DNA from: Pegea sp. RAD2-039
Lineage: Eukaryota; Chordata; Thaliacea; Salpida; Salpidae
NCBI GenBank assembly: GCA_034620365.1
Contig: JAQGEQ010000255.1
Coordinates: 248,001-312,000, forward strand
Direction: 5' to 3'
DNA length: 64,000 bases
Part shown: one piece after another, positions 1-12,268 of the stretch
Position numbering within the stretch: position 1 is the stretch's first letter
Layout: each line of letters starts with the position of its first letter
Notes under the pieces: model-generated
What the model saw: only the letters and a program-made list of their open reading frames with translations
What the model was told of the DNA's origin: nothing
Database searches by the model: none
Program-made: the position numbers and the translations under genes

Positions 1-837
1 GTTCAGACTTTGTGGGCTGGATTCTGAGCTGCCAATTCGTACACTGGTTTTCTACAGTCTGTAGTACAGATTAAAGTTTTGAATGATTACAAGATAATTG
101 ATTGATATCATCTCAATACACAAACACACTGACATCATTTACTGCTACTAGTCTTCTGATGAGGTCTTAGTGATCAATATTAGCTGGCATTTTTGAATTC
201 CTTTAAAAAGTTGTTTCAATCTAAATTTGAAATCTTTTGAATAGTTTATATCATTCGATTTATTAGTAATGTAACTTCAAGTAGTTACAGTCAATTCTAA
301 TTTAATTTAGAAATTCATTTTTATTTTTGTGTATTAGTACAACGAGCCTGAGTTGTGTTGATTGTATCCATATATTAGTGAATTTCTAAGAAGATTAAGG
401 AGAAACTAATTTAGTACTTCTTCAATCTCCTCACTTTAAGCTTTATCTTTCTTCGTTTAAAGATTCGATCGATTAATAAATCTGTAACAACATATTTGCT
501 CAACACATTATGAGTTTAAAAGTTTTGATTGATAAAATGTTTAAAAAGGAATCATATTTATTTTCTTTATGATTTCAAAGTTTTTAAGAAAGTCTTTAAT
601 TATAAAAAAGCAATTTTCAATCATTTTACTGAACCCTAACACTTGATATATCAAGTCTAGTATGAAAAGTGTTTACTGAAACACGAGTTTAACTTTTTGC
701 TTGCCAAAAGCTTTAGTATTCAGCCAATCAACTTCATATAAAGACAGGCAGAGGAACTAAAAGACCAGCTAGAAGGTTTGGGGAATTAATGGACAAAAGT
801 TTAGTTTGCAAAAAAGGTGTTGATCAAGTTCGGTATA
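1..837. other. AT-rich flank, no gene seen
   Basis: No open reading frame of note, no tRNA and no recognisable repeat were seen. The stretch lies upstream of the argininosuccinate synthase gene and could hold distal regulatory sequence, but nothing in it shows this. Confidence 0.5.
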
Positions 838-1015
838 ACAGTAAAGTATTTTGTCGCTGACGTAAATGTGTGATTCTTCATTCTAGTATTAACCGTTAAC
901 ATTCAGTATTAGCATGTATTGTGGGTAAAACGTATCGTTAGTATAGTTGACGATGTTGGTAGTCACCTTATTAGTTTGAAAAAAGCTTTATATAAAGAGT
1001 CATTATCATTAAACC
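838..1015 (+). repeat. Dispersed repeat, copy A (unclassified)
   Basis: Several blocks are shared in the same order with positions 15463-15605: a block reading agtaaagtattttg then cgctgacgta, a block around gtatcgttagtat, a block around ccttattagtttga, and a block tttataaagagtcatt. The block order and the TATA-like tttatataaag suggest a decayed mobile element, perhaps part of an LTR, but no terminal repeats, coding region or target-site duplication could be identified. The copy lies about 0.7 kb upstream of the argininosuccinate synthase start. Confidence 0.5.
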
Positions 1016-1692
1016 AAGATAGTTTTTATTGTTCAGTCTAATTAGAGTTAATAAAATTTGGTCAGTTACTTTTAATATAAGTAATATTTAAGCTTTCATA
1101 GTTAATGTGCTATTGTTTTTTATCAGCAAATCAAATGACGTAATATTTCATCACTTAGAAGGTAGTTTAGTATTCTCTCTTTGAACAACTCGGGTATATT
1201 TCAAAAAGTAATTTCAAATTGACTCGCGAAATTTTTTAATCAACAGTCAAGATAAACAAAATTTAATCAGTGGTTATGACAAAATATGATAAGCGTTGAG
1301 GCTAGATATCAATTTTGGTTGTTTTTACAATCGACTTTTTATATTTGAGTTAAGTTAGTAACTGCAAGACACTTCAAATCTTTTGTTCTACTTTTAGTTT
1401 ACAAAGAAGCTGAAATCTTTATAAATTTGACAGATATATTTTATTGAAAATTTATTTAGAATTATTGAATAATGCTATAAAATATGTAATGTAACCCATA
1501 TATGTAAAAGTTTACTTTATTGATGAGCATGTTTTAAATCAAGATATAATATTCAAATATTTATATAAAACTGGAAAAAAAACTTACAATAAAAACTAAA
1601 TTCTGATAGAATTAAAAGCGATCTATTTGTTGCAGTTAAGAGAATCTGTGAATTCTTTTTGAGCGATACATTGAAAGACAAATATTTTTAAG
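1016..1692 (+). other. Upstream region of argininosuccinate synthase
   Basis: AT-rich sequence without an ORF. A plausible 3' splice acceptor (tttgttgcag, ending at about 1636) lies 57 nt before the start codon, so the 5' UTR may be joined by cis- or trans-splicing. No convincing TATA box was singled out. Confidence 0.3.
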
Positions 1693-3493
1693 ATGTCAGT
1701 AACAAAAGAAACTTTAATTCTTGCATACAGCGGAGGGTTGGACACTTCTTGTATTCTAGTATGGCTTTTGGAGAAAGGTTATCGAGTCATTCCTTGCATG
1801 GTGAGTTTATTAACTTTGTTATAAGAGATTAACAAGTTTTTGTTATTGTAAAAAATATTTGTTTTATAGGTTGACGTAGGTCAAGTGGAAGATTTTGAAG
1901 CTGCTAGACAGAAGGCTTTAAAGCTGGGCGCTGAAAAAGTAAAGTGTTTGTTGAACAACCAAATAGAAGCTTAAAGTAACATTTTTGAATGAAGTCACTA
2001 ATGTAAATATTCAATCTATGCAGATTTACATTGAAGATCGCAAAGAAGAGTTTGTGAAAGAGTTTATTTGGCCAGCAGTAAAAGCAGGAGTTAAATACGA
2101 AGGGCGTTACTTGTTGGGTACCGCTTTGGCGCGACCCTGTATCGCACGATGCCTCATCGAGGTTGCCATCAAGGAAAACGCCAAATATATTTCACATGGA
2201 GCGACAGGAAAGGTGATGATATCAACACGGCGTATCTTTACTCATCTCAATCGATCTATTTATGTGCAGGGAAATGATCAAGTCCGCTTTGAGCTTGGAT
2301 GCTATGCTCTTCATCATGGAGTGAAATTCCTTGCTCCGTGGAGAGAAGATGACTTTTTAAAGAAGTTTGTTGGACGTCAACAGCTCCTTGATTATGCTGC
2401 TGAAAAGAATATTCCCGTCAAAGCTACCAAAGACAAGTCTTACAGTGAAGATGATAATCTTATGCATATTAGGTACGATCTCTTCTGACTTTCTAAGTTT
2501 TATTTTATAACAATTTCGAGATTATTCTCAGCTATGAGTCCGGAATCCTTGAAGATCCCGCAACTGAAGCTCCTAATGATATGTATCAGCTTACAAAGAA
2601 TGTAGAAGAAACTCCTGATGTTGGTGCAAAGATCTCACTTCAATTCAAAAGTGGAGTCCCGATTGAGCTTAAAGATGAGTGTAGCGGAGTTGTCATGGCA
2701 ACTGAGCCTGTTGCCATTATGGTGGAGTTGAACAAAATTGCGTAAATTAACAAAAAATTAGTGCTTTTTTAAGGAATAAAAAAATTACTATCGATTACAA
2801 CACAGCTTAAAATTTTATTTAAATTTATTAAAACAAAAGTTTGTTTACAGAGGCCTTCATGGTATTGGACGAATTGATATTGTCGAAAACCGATTCATCG
2901 GGATGAAGTCTCGCGGTTGCTACGAAAACCCAGCGGCAGAAGTGATCTGGAAAGCTCATCAAGATCTTGAGTTGATCACAATGGATAAGGAAGTTCTTTA
3001 TATCAAGGAAGAATTATCTGTTCAACTTGGAAAGCAGATTTATAATGGTCAGCGTTTATAGTATTTAAAAAAAGAGATTTTTGGTCGATTCTCATTTTGG
3101 ATCCAGTCTGTTTAAGCTTAACTTTAACTTTGTTTTATTCCAAAATAGGAATGTGGTTTAGTCCTGAAGGAGAATACTTGAGAAATTGTATTTCATCAAG
3201 TCAGAACAATGTCAATGGATCTGTTTGTATGAGACTTTTTAAAGGATCAGTTATGATTTTAAGTCGAAAATCTCCTAATTCACTCTACAATCAAGAACTT
3301 GTCAGGTATATTAGCTTCTGATTATTTTAATTTTATTCTGAAGTCTATATAAAGTTTTTAAATGAGGAATTTATTGTATTTGAGCAGTATGGATGAGGCT
3401 GGAGATTATGAACCGGCTGATGTGAGTGGCTTCATTAAGATCACTTCACTACGCCTTCGTGAGCAACTCAGAGCAAAAAGTCTTTCTAACTAA
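1693..3493 (+). CDS. ASS1: Argininosuccinate synthase, eight exons, 412 aa
   Basis: This cytosolic enzyme joins citrulline and aspartate, with ATP cleaved to AMP and pyrophosphate, to make argininosuccinate in arginine synthesis and the urea/citrulline-NO cycle. Exons: 1693-1800, 1870-1938, 2024-2212, 2270-2472, 2532-2741, 2851-3047, 3149-3305, 3388-3493. All junctions are GT-AG and the frame stays open, giving 412 aa, the usual metazoan length. The N-terminal ATP-binding motif AYSGGLDTS is at residues 11-19. The nucleotide/substrate segment [15 protein letters not shown] is at about 116-130 and is interrupted by the 57-nt intron 3. [15 protein letters not shown], characteristic of the family, is encoded by exon 6. 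The start gives [15 protein letters not shown], aligning with animal orthologues. Introns are 56-108 nt. I see no broken residue, so the gene is probably functional. Identification is very secure; exon 6 uses a less common donor (gtcagc). Confidence 0.96.
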
Positions 3494-3553
3494 AGACGTT
3501 TGATTTTACAATTCACTACTTTGTAAATTTTGTAGAATCACTGGTGACTTGTA

Positions 3554-3559
3554 AATAAA
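3554..3559 (+). promoter_or_regulatory. Polyadenylation signal of argininosuccinate synthase
   Basis: A canonical AATAAA lies about 60 nt after the stop codon of the argininosuccinate synthase gene, a normal distance for a short 3' UTR. It precedes the 3' end of the opposing LINE remnant. Confidence 0.6.
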
Positions 3560-3667
3560 ATTGTTCAATCGTTTCAAGACAGTTTTGTTTAATCGATGTT
3601 TTAACTTTTGGTTAAATAGTTGTTTTGAAATTGATGACTTACAAAGAAAGCATTTGACAAATATAAT

Positions 3668-5019
3668 ATTTTCATTTATTTTATTTATTACAATAAATAC
3701 GAAGGAGGGTACCTGAAGAGAGAGCACCTCTTGGTAGCACACATTTTTACCAGTAACATCTATTTAGTCAAAAATATAGAAAGTAAAAGATGTAACACAT
3801 GGCAAGTCCTCAAAGCATATGACAGTGAACATTTACATGGAATGTTAATAATATAAAAAAGAGAAAAAAATCATAGTTTAGAAATGACAATGTTGGCAAT
3901 AGTATAACGGTTCAACTTCTTTTTAAACAACGCATGCGACTCCAATTTTTAAGTTTTTCAATACAGTAACGAGCTTAGTATGTGGGACAAAATCAAAGGC
4001 TCTAGCAAAATCGAAGTACATGATGTTACAGGGAGTATTACTTTCATAATGGGCTGTATGCTCATTAAGAAATGTGAGATGTTGGGTCAGGGAAGATCTC
4101 CGTTTTACAAAGCCATGCTGGACATCAGATATTAGATGGTGCTCCATCAAATGACTGGTCATATGATTGTGAATGATATGCTCTTGAGTTCTGCAGATAA
4201 CTGAAGTCAGCGAAACTGGTCTGTAGTTAAATGCGGTGTTTTTAGGACCCATTTTATAAATTGGAGTAATAATAGCTTTCTTCCAATTTCGTGGAACTCT
4301 TCCTCGCCTCAGAGTCATGTTAAAGAAAAGCGATAAAGGTAGTATAATAAAGAGGAAGTAGTTTTTCTTAAAAACAAAGCTGGGATCTGACTAGGAGTGT
4401 TGCAAACTGATGATTTTAAAGAAGAAATAGCCTTAGATACCATATTGACCGTTATGTCAAGATTTACCATCTCAGAGACATTTGTAAGAATGTCGGAGTA
4501 GGAGAGAGAAAGTGTATTGCCATCATCGGTTATAAAAACGCTATTCAATTGATTATTTAGCAACTCAGTTTTATTTTCTGGTTCCATCAAAAGCTGGTCG
4601 CCGTTATCAAGTAGGGGAGGTATTTGAGATCTTGCCTTAAGCTTGTAATTTATGAAACCAAAAAACGTTTTCTTGCAAGGTGAAAATAAAACTGTACTTT
4701 CTCTTCCTAAATAGAAATTAGAAATAGATTTCTTGTAAACAATACAAAGATCTTTGTACAGAGATTTGATAGAAGGGTCTGTTTTAGTTTGTTTGTATAG
4801 GAGGTTTTTTAAATGTTGTAAATTCTTTAAATTTTTGGGCAAATGTGGTTTTTTGTTGGCTCTATAAAAAGGTATGAATTTTTCGTTTGACTTTTTAACG
4901 ATGTTAGTATACCTTGAGTTAATAGTATTGATGTCTTCTGAAGAGCTGAAAACAGAAATCCAGTCAACATCTGATAGAAACTTGTTAATGCCATTATAAT
5001 TTCCATGGTAAGAATTCAT
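3668..5019 (-). pseudogene. LINE remnant (CR1/Rex1-like), endonuclease-RT linker and partial reverse transcriptase
   Basis: On the minus strand, 5019-4315 encodes 234 aa of the linker that precedes reverse transcriptase in CR1/Jockey-like LINEs (DVDW near the start, FINYKLKARSQIPPL, then ELLNNQLNSVF). It is followed after one frameshift (a TGA overlapping ATG at about 4315-4318) by 4318-3923 with RT fingers/palm motifs: VPRNWKKAIITPIYK, NYRPVSLTS, ISDVQHGF and FDFARAFDFVPH, corresponding to the first catalytic Asp region. The frame then runs directly into the element's C-terminal end, so the RT core with the YxDD motif and the thumb are missing (internal deletion near 3925-3945). The 3' end is at about 3740-3668, finishing in an AATAAATAAA-type tail. 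No endonuclease domain was recognised upstream. The copy is non-functional. Confidence 0.85.
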
Positions 5020-6199
5020 TTTGCTTGAATATGATGATTCTTAAATGATTCAAATCAAAACTTTGGGAAGCATCTGCATTATAAAGACTTCATCAGTGTT
5101 GAAAACGTTAGAGAGATAAATTTTGTTTATCAATCTGATAGCAGTGGTTGAAATGGCGACGAAGTAGATAAATGTTTAAGTTGATTGGCTGCTAATCCAT
5201 TTTTTCTTACAACAAGTACTCAAAGATTTTCTGTTCCTCTCTGGTTTGGTATTCAATTCATATTCACCCCATAACACCCCACACCACCTTTCTCCATTTA
5301 CAACTCTAAGTACAAATGACTCCACTCATTCAAAAGATCTTTCATTCTGTAATATCCAAAGATTTAACAAAATACTTTTCTGTTCAGTTGGTTCTTCCTT
5401 CTCTTCTGATTATTTTTTCAATTCCCCCCCGGTGGTTGATCCTAACTTCTGTAGATTAACTTTAGAAAGATTTAAACAAGTCTTTCAATTATCTCTTCCC
5501 TCATATTACTTGGGTTTTTGTTTACTAGAAGAGTTCTTGGGACTCGTAGCCGTGCGCTGAATAAATAAAAACAAAAATATTGAAATGAGTGTAATTGTTA
5601 AAATCATATTTCTTTTTACTTTAGTTGTTGGTAGGATAAAGTCAAAAGAGTTGATAAGTTCACAATTTATTTTTAAGAGTATCTAGTGGTCATTATAATT
5701 GAGATTATTATGACAAACTTAAAAGTTGTATTTTTGTAATTCAAATTTGGTTTATGCAATCTTTAGGAAATTCCTGATAGTTATAAATTAAGCTTAGCAA
5801 TTTTTAACACAGAAACTAAAAAACAGAAACTTGTTAGATTTAGTTGATAAAAATATAAGAAACATACTCGCAAAATTGTTTTGTTGAATTGAGTCATGTT
5901 TTAAATGTAGACTGAAAAGATAGTTGGTCACTTGATCTTTAAATAAAACTTATCAAGTGAGCAACTGGATAGAAAAAGATGAAAAAAACTGCGATGATTA
6001 TCCAAGCATTTCAGAATTTGTACTTCTTTGAACCTTATGGAAAATTGAAGCATCGTTGATGTTGAACGATCTTAAATAGAAGAGCTAAAAAGAAGAAGAA
6101 GAGACTCAATTGCTGAACTTCTGTTGGTTTTAATCAAAGATCAAAAGAAGATCAAAACATCCTCATCGCGATGAAAAGAAATTATACTTCAAAATGCAA
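5020..6199. other. No gene recognised
   Basis: Sequence upstream of the LINE remnant. It contains a 104-codon plus-strand open frame (5246-5560) rich in Ser, Phe and Leu with no recognisable motif. This may be antisense noise in decayed element sequence, since a pyrimidine-rich composition is enough to keep such a frame open. Nothing else could be supported. Confidence 0.35.
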
Positions 6200-6530
6200 T
6201 TAAGAGCATCCGTTTCTGGGACGACCTGAAACGTAAAAGGTGTCAGGTTCGTGCCCAGGTAGACACATACTTGCGACAAGGAAAAGTCTATAAGAACCCC
6301 GGGAAGAAGGGTCCCGTAATTCTGGTTGATGACAACGTTTTTAGGAGACGCAAAACTCCGAATCTAAAACCGGAATAAGGAGTTCTCAACTGTACTCAGT
6401 GTCGGTCTGGCAGCTCCTGCGACACCAGCCGGAAGTAGCTGCATCAGTCCGTTTCTGCAAATGGATCTCCATAATTTCTGCTCTGGCTAACAGCATACCC
6501 CGTTCCCGGTCGAAGCAAGCCATCTTCCTT
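6200..6530 (+). mobile_element. tRNA-derived SINE, copy A (degenerate)
   Basis: The body matches the minus-strand element at 20300-20680: acatacttgcgacaaggaaaa, then ctataagaacccc, gaagg, and the 3' block gtagctgcatcagtcc at about 6428. A degenerate B box (ggttcgtgccc, about 6246) marks the tRNA-like head; the A box is no longer clear. The end is near the gtcgaagcaagcc block at about 6510-6530. SINEs of this kind are non-autonomous and rely on a LINE for retrotransposition. Confidence 0.7.
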
Positions 6531-7018
6531 CTGACTAGAAACTAAAAGGTTTGTTGACTATAAAGAGGAAGCTAACAATTAGCCAGCAAATCAAGAAAGA
6601 CACGATTTAAATAACAAGTAGTATACTCAAGACATAGACACGAGTTGGTTTTCATTCATAACCAGATTTTAATTGATTCTGTATCCTGACCTGTAAACTT
6701 ATTCTGTAATAGCTAACAGATTTTGACAGCCAAGAGTGCTGAGGACTCAACTGTTTTTGTCATTATACTTCCCCTCATAAATAAATGACTTTGAAAGTTG
6801 TATAAGAAACAAACACATTGACAAATGTTGCTAAAGTTGTATTTATTCGATGATAATTTAGCAAATAATAAAGTTGAGAGAACAAATTCACTAAATTGAA
6901 CTAATACCGAAACATTCAATGTTAATAAGTTCATTACCATAAATGAAAGATGAACTTGTCGAGTACATCAAGACATTGTTGTGTCAGTTCAACTTTAATT
7001 AAATGCTTTGCTATCAAG
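6531..7018. other. Intergenic; 3' flank of the DUF3504-like gene
   Basis: There is no independent gene here. Read on the minus strand, it follows the stop codon of the DUF3504-like gene and has a candidate AATAAA at about 6847-6842, giving a 3' UTR of roughly 170 nt. Short open frames on both strands lack any support. Confidence 0.4.
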
Positions 7019-8847
7019 CTAATCATCGTCCGGTAGCGAGCAAGGAGGAGCTTCCTCTTCTTCTTTTCTGCTCTTTTTTATCATATTTTCTCGAAGTTGG
7101 CGATTAAATTCTATTCCTGATTGAAGCATCTCATCGATTGTTTGCTTGATTAGATAAATTGAATAAATTGAATCTTCATCATTTGATTGATCAGAAGAAC
7201 CGGAAACATTCAGCCACTTTAATGGGGCTCGAAGCTGAGGACGTACCATGACGTTAGTTGGTTGAGAGGTAAGAGGTGAGACAAGTTTTCCAGTTTCACT
7301 TGATGGTTGCTTTTCAACAAATATTTTTGAAACTTCAGAAAGTTCGTGGAAATACGAAGTCAGTGTCATTCTGTCAAGAGGTTCATTAATCAGCTGATCG
7401 TTACTAGATTTCCAAACTCGGTAAAAGGCTCCGTGGTCGTCACGTTCATATCCAAGATCTTCACCAGACAACAAATCCATGTAGCGACCAAGCAAGCCAG
7501 CTGCTGGCATTTCTTCACTTCTATCATTGTACACTCGAAGTGCAGTACTTTCAACCTGACTTTCACAATCCGAAATACTTTGGTTTCTTCGTGGTACAAA
7601 CTCAACGTAATACCGACCATTACTATGTCCAGTTCTGAAGTCAGAAAGCTTCAACTGCAAATGATCATTAATCGATTTTAAGTTAAAAGTAACGATGCAA
7701 TGATATAAAACAGCTCTGAAAAGATCAAAGCTTGAGTCTTCATTAAAATGCTTCAACAGTAACAACTTTGGTTCTGTGGGAAAGTTGTGGTCACAGAACT
7801 GACCGGATAAAATAACCTTAAACGAAGGTTTTTTCTCTTTGCTTGAAACTTTTTTGCTTCTTTTCTTTTTTTCAGTTTCAGGTTTAGATTCTTGCTTCTC
7901 TTTGCTAATCTTTTTTATCATCGACTTGATAGTTTTTATGAAACTGATATCTGGTCTTCCAGCGTGCTTCCGCAGATAACCTTGGAGACCAGACAGAATT
8001 TGCTTTAAAGTATATAAAGCAAACACCTCACTGTCATCTGGAAGTTTTTCCTACAAACAAAAAATAAAGTTAGATGTTCGAAAAAAGTGAATTTGTTGTT
8101 TACTTGAAGGAAGCGATCAAACCAGAAACTGAGTTCTTCATCAGAGGCACGTCCCACGTCTAATGGGGCACTTTGTTCGCCCTCAAATGCCTCGTTCTAA
8201 AAGATTTAAAGTCAAACAAGGGCACAAAGATGTCTTAAACTTACTTTTAAGTTTCGTTCCTTTGCCCAATCGAGCCACAAATTAAACGAAAAAACATTTT
8301 GTTGTTTTAATCGATCTGAAATATTAGAACAATCCTGTGGTAGAATATCTTCACCATAATTTAGTGGATAAATTTCATTAGGTGACTCATTGCCACCTTC
8401 TGATGAATGAGTTTCGGATTGGTGGTTGGAACAGTTTGGTGAAGATTTAAGAGAATTTTGAGAGACAGTTGCCTCCGGGTTATTGTGAGACACATCTGTT
8501 GATAACTTATCTGGTCTTGATAATAAAACTTCTTTTAGTTTTGAACTACTACTAGCAGAAGATTCATTCACGGTTTCTACTCTTAGTCGCTTATAACCTC
8601 CACAAAAGTGATCTTCAAAACTTCGTTTCTTAATCAAACTAACTTTTCCAAGATCTTTCTCTAAAGTTGGAACAAGTTCAAGAATTGTATGTTTTGAGGT
8701 AGTTGTTTGATTGTTATCTTCAACTTTTGTGGGTTTCCCATCATTAGAGAAAGTTTTCTTATCAGCTTGTTTACCATTTATAAGAAGATTCTTCAATTGA
8801 GACCCCTCATATTTCTTCATAGTCGATAAATCTTCTGGAAGACTCAT
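7019..8847 (-). CDS. DUF3504/Crypton-type tyrosine-recombinase-like protein, three exons, 575 aa
   Basis: Exons on the minus strand: 8847-8245, 8196-8104, 8050-7019. Both introns are GT-AG and phase 0. Residues 1-200 are Ser/Asn-rich and poorly structured. From about 200 the segment ELSFWFDRFLQEKL...LYTLKQILSGLQGYLRKHAGRPDISF matches the core-binding part of the DUF3504 family (ZMYM2-4, QRICH1 and KIAA1958, derived from Crypton tyrosine recombinases). A Lys/Glu-rich insert (about residues 275-300) follows, then SINDHLQLKLSDF, YYVEFVPRRNQS and the FYRVW segment of the recombinase-like fold. The usual RxxEH core motif reads as SINDH, so the catalytic Arg appears lost, consistent with a host nuclear/DNA-binding role rather than an active recombinase. 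No MYM zinc fingers were seen. The C terminus is acidic (PDDD). It faces the argininosuccinate synthase gene; no functional link is implied. Confidence 0.75.
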
Positions 8848-10981
8848 GTTTTGTTTCTACCGAAGACTTTGATTTTAAAATTATTGTTTCTACTTTGAAT
8901 CAATATGACCAATGTTAAAAAATTTTTTACACTTTTGAAAAAATTATAACAAATTTCTAACAAGCTAATAATACAAAGTTCAGATAGAATTAGTTTGATA
9001 AAAAGTTAAAATTTCATTCATCATGTTTAAAACAATTTATTCTTTCAATAGGAAAGCTGCATTCTAAAATATTAAATACAAATTTCTAGCAAGCAAAAGA
9101 CCTTTCTTATATTAAAAATATTAAACTGAAACAGCGAAAGTTAAGATGAACGTTTACCTAAATCAACCAAAGTCCCTTCTGTAATAAATAGGAAATATTT
9201 CTGGGTTTATAAAGCTCAAAAAATTGTCAGCCTTTGTTATATGGACTTTGATACAAAGTTCAACATACATAATGACGAAAGTTATTCTATAATTTGTAAT
9301 TTTGTTTCTTGCGGAAAAAACGTTTTTAAAATATCATTCAAAAACTTTTGTTTTCAAAACCCAAAAACTAACTTAACTAAAATTCAAGTGTAAGCTGTAA
9401 AGTAGAACTTACAGATTAAAAAAACGTTTAACTTGCTTAAATGATATCAAGTCTATAAATAAACAAATTTATAAACAGTGGAAATATTGCTGCTGTTATA
9501 AATAAGTTAAAGCTGTATTAAATAACAGATTTTTGTTTATCAAAAGTTTTATCGTTTAAATGAAACAGTTCACTTTGTAGGTAACTGTTTTAATCAAACT
9601 TTATCTGAAAATGTCTACAAAAAATTTTATAAAAATAAAATAAAAATTAATTTTACGAAACCTGAATAAATGTTAATAATTCTTTCATTGAGCTATCATT
9701 GGTATTGGTTTAAATTTAATCAAAACCAATTGTTTGTTTCACTTAAGAGGCTTATAATATTAAAATTTATAAAGATATTTAATTTATAAATCAATAAAAT
9801 CTTTAATTAAGTTTTAGCTTTAATTAAAACAATTTGTTTTTGCTTTTAAGTCAATATTAAAAGTCATCTAATTTTTATAGCATATTTGTTTCCTGTTAAT
9901 TTCAAAAGTGACGTATCATTTATGAATATAACTGAGAGTATAGAAAATCATTTTCTACATCTTCATCACAAGCAATCATGCTCTTATAAGATCAAAAATA
10001 GTAACCAACTATGAATTTACCAAAAAAGTTAAAAAAAAATTAATATTCACAAATAGTGGTTAAATTTAACTAATTTTCACAAAACCATTGGATCCTAGTC
10101 ACTTCTGTAAATTAATTTTATATATATATAAAATTCGCTTTTGAATACCAGTGAAAAACTATTAAAAGGAAATTTAACTTCAGCTAATTGAAACTGGAGA
10201 GTAAAAATGTTATTTTAGAAGATTTAGAAGCATTCAAATCAACTTTCGAACAATAAACTAACTACAATATAAGTTACCCTTTTTTTCAAACTAAAAAAAA
10301 ACAAAGAAACACAAACTTAAAAACTAACTACTTGATTGAAATCATCAGAAGCTAAAGACTCTTTTAAAAGATTCTGCTATAATCATTTGTTAAAATTTGC
10401 GAAATCAAATAATATCTTGAAATATTAACAATTTTTTTACACAAATTTAAGATTAAAACTCAATAATTTATCAAAAACTTCCTAATAACTTTTCAGTATC
10501 GTAAAACTAAGAAAAATTTATCATTGAAAATAAAATTAATTTGAAAGAAAATTGTATTAACAAATGTTAAACAAAAAAGTTAACTTAGTTGCTTAAACTA
10601 ATAACTGTTATCATCAAATTTATTTTGAAAGAAAAAAGTTTAAACCAAGGTACAAAAGAAAAAAAAAATCAGTAATTTGGAAAAACAACTGAAAACGGAA
10701 TTTTAATATACAAACATTTTCTACAGCCTGAAACAGAACAAGATTTTAAAATAAAAATAAACAAAAAAAATTAACTTTCGTTCTTAAGAGTTCAAGTAAA
10801 AAAAATACTTTGAAACAAATTCAAAAAATAAATTCAAAAGAGAATACTCAAAGAGAATAACAAAACTAGAAAAGAAAAACCCTTAAGCTTTGTGTAAAGA
10901 ATAAACTGTAAATCAAATAAAAAAATAATTAGTCTAAGAAAGCTTGATAAGCTTATTTATTAAAATTTACAAAACAATACA
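8848..10981. other. AT-rich gene-poor stretch
   Basis: Very A/T-rich sequence with frequent homopolymer A runs. No ORF, tRNA or recognisable repeat could be supported. The first about 150 bases are the 5' flank of the DUF3504-like gene. Confidence 0.5.
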
Positions 10982-11560
10982 TTGAAACAAAATATCTGGT
11001 TACAGTTTAAGGCTGCTAGCAAATGAATACTGGGCATATTAAAAAGATAACAGTTCAATTCAAAGCCAAACAAATTTTTGAAGAAATTCAAGATAATAAC
11101 TCAAGATAATAACTGGAACTGCTTGAATTGATAATTGTTATCATTAAAATCATCTAAAAAGCTAAAAATATAAAATAAAAGTGATATACACAAAATAAAA
11201 AGTTAGGAAAATTAAAATAAAAAATTAAAAGCAAATAATAACAAGTAAAACTGTTTTAACATCAACACTTTGAAAAACAACTAGAGTTGGAATATTTAAA
11301 ACCATTTTTATTCTGAACAAAAGTTTTTGTATAATAAAATAAATTTTGAACAGTTTATTAAAGATTTAATTAATTTGTAAATGAATATTGATCAAGAATA
11401 ATCATTAATCTTTGTTTAAATAATCACAAATTAAATTTATTGACAAAACATAACACCTCAATTAGCTAGCTTAGTTTATCAACATTAATCTTTATAAGGA
11501 AAACTTTATTTATATAATATATAAATAAGCTTTGAGTTAAATATTCAAAATAGTTATATA
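10982..11560 (+). repeat. Direct duplication, left copy (0.57 kb)
   Basis: This segment matches 12269-12840 over its whole length with small differences, for example the shared block gtttaaggctgctagcaaat followed by actgggcatatt and the shared acacctcaattagctagctt. The offset is about 1.28 kb. It contains no coding sequence. Confidence 0.85.
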
Positions 11561-12268
11561 TAGTTATGATGTTTACAAGTATTTATTATATACTCTGAAA
11601 AACATTTTATAAATAAATAATCAGATTTAAATATTAATAATTGCCTTGCTTTGCGCAAATATTAATGCTTATTGCTTTTTATAAAATGGTCCAAAGTAAT
11701 TAAATTTTAATTTTATTAGAAATTTTTAACTTAATTTCCAAAAATTATTACAAATTAATTTTTGTATCAATAAATAACAAAGATATAACCAATTAGTTAA
11801 ATACTAACCAGTAACTAAGTGTTATCATCTTTGCAAATTCAACAGTGAATAAAAATTGCTGTAAAAAATTCTTGTATCCTAAAGAAAGTAGAAATAATAA
11901 AATATATTCCGCAGAAGTAAATTGTTTTTCAGTCATAGTTGTTTTCAAATGATTGGAAATCAAAACTATTTATGACTTGCTGTTTACAATAGAACAAGAA
12001 AAACAAATTTAAAGTATACATTGAATTTTTGAAGAAAAATTGTAATATATATTGAATAAAAATGATATAAATTTCAAAAAAACGATTTGAAGAAATCAAG
12101 AACCCATAAAATAATTAAACTAAGAAAAACCGTTAGATATTATAAAAATTATCAGCTGCAGATCAAATCAAACAAATAGTCTAAGAGACCTTTATATACT
12201 AACTTATTAAAATTTGCAAAATCAAGCAATACTTTGTTTAATTTTAATAAATATCAAAATAAACAACT
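11561..12268. other. AT-rich spacer between the two duplicated blocks
   Basis: No gene or RNA was recognised. Short stretches near the right end resemble sequence just left of the first block, so the duplicated region may originally have been longer. Confidence 0.4.

Noticed and set aside
5246-5560. 104-codon plus-strand frame as a gene
   Set aside because: It has no recognisable motif, biased Ser/Phe/Leu composition and no sign of splicing context. It is more likely chance in pyrimidine-rich sequence near the LINE remnant.
7346-7681. Open frames on both strands over the DUF3504-like gene (7346-7681 plus, 7390-7620 minus)
   Set aside because: They are shadows of the 575-aa gene in other frames and have no motif.
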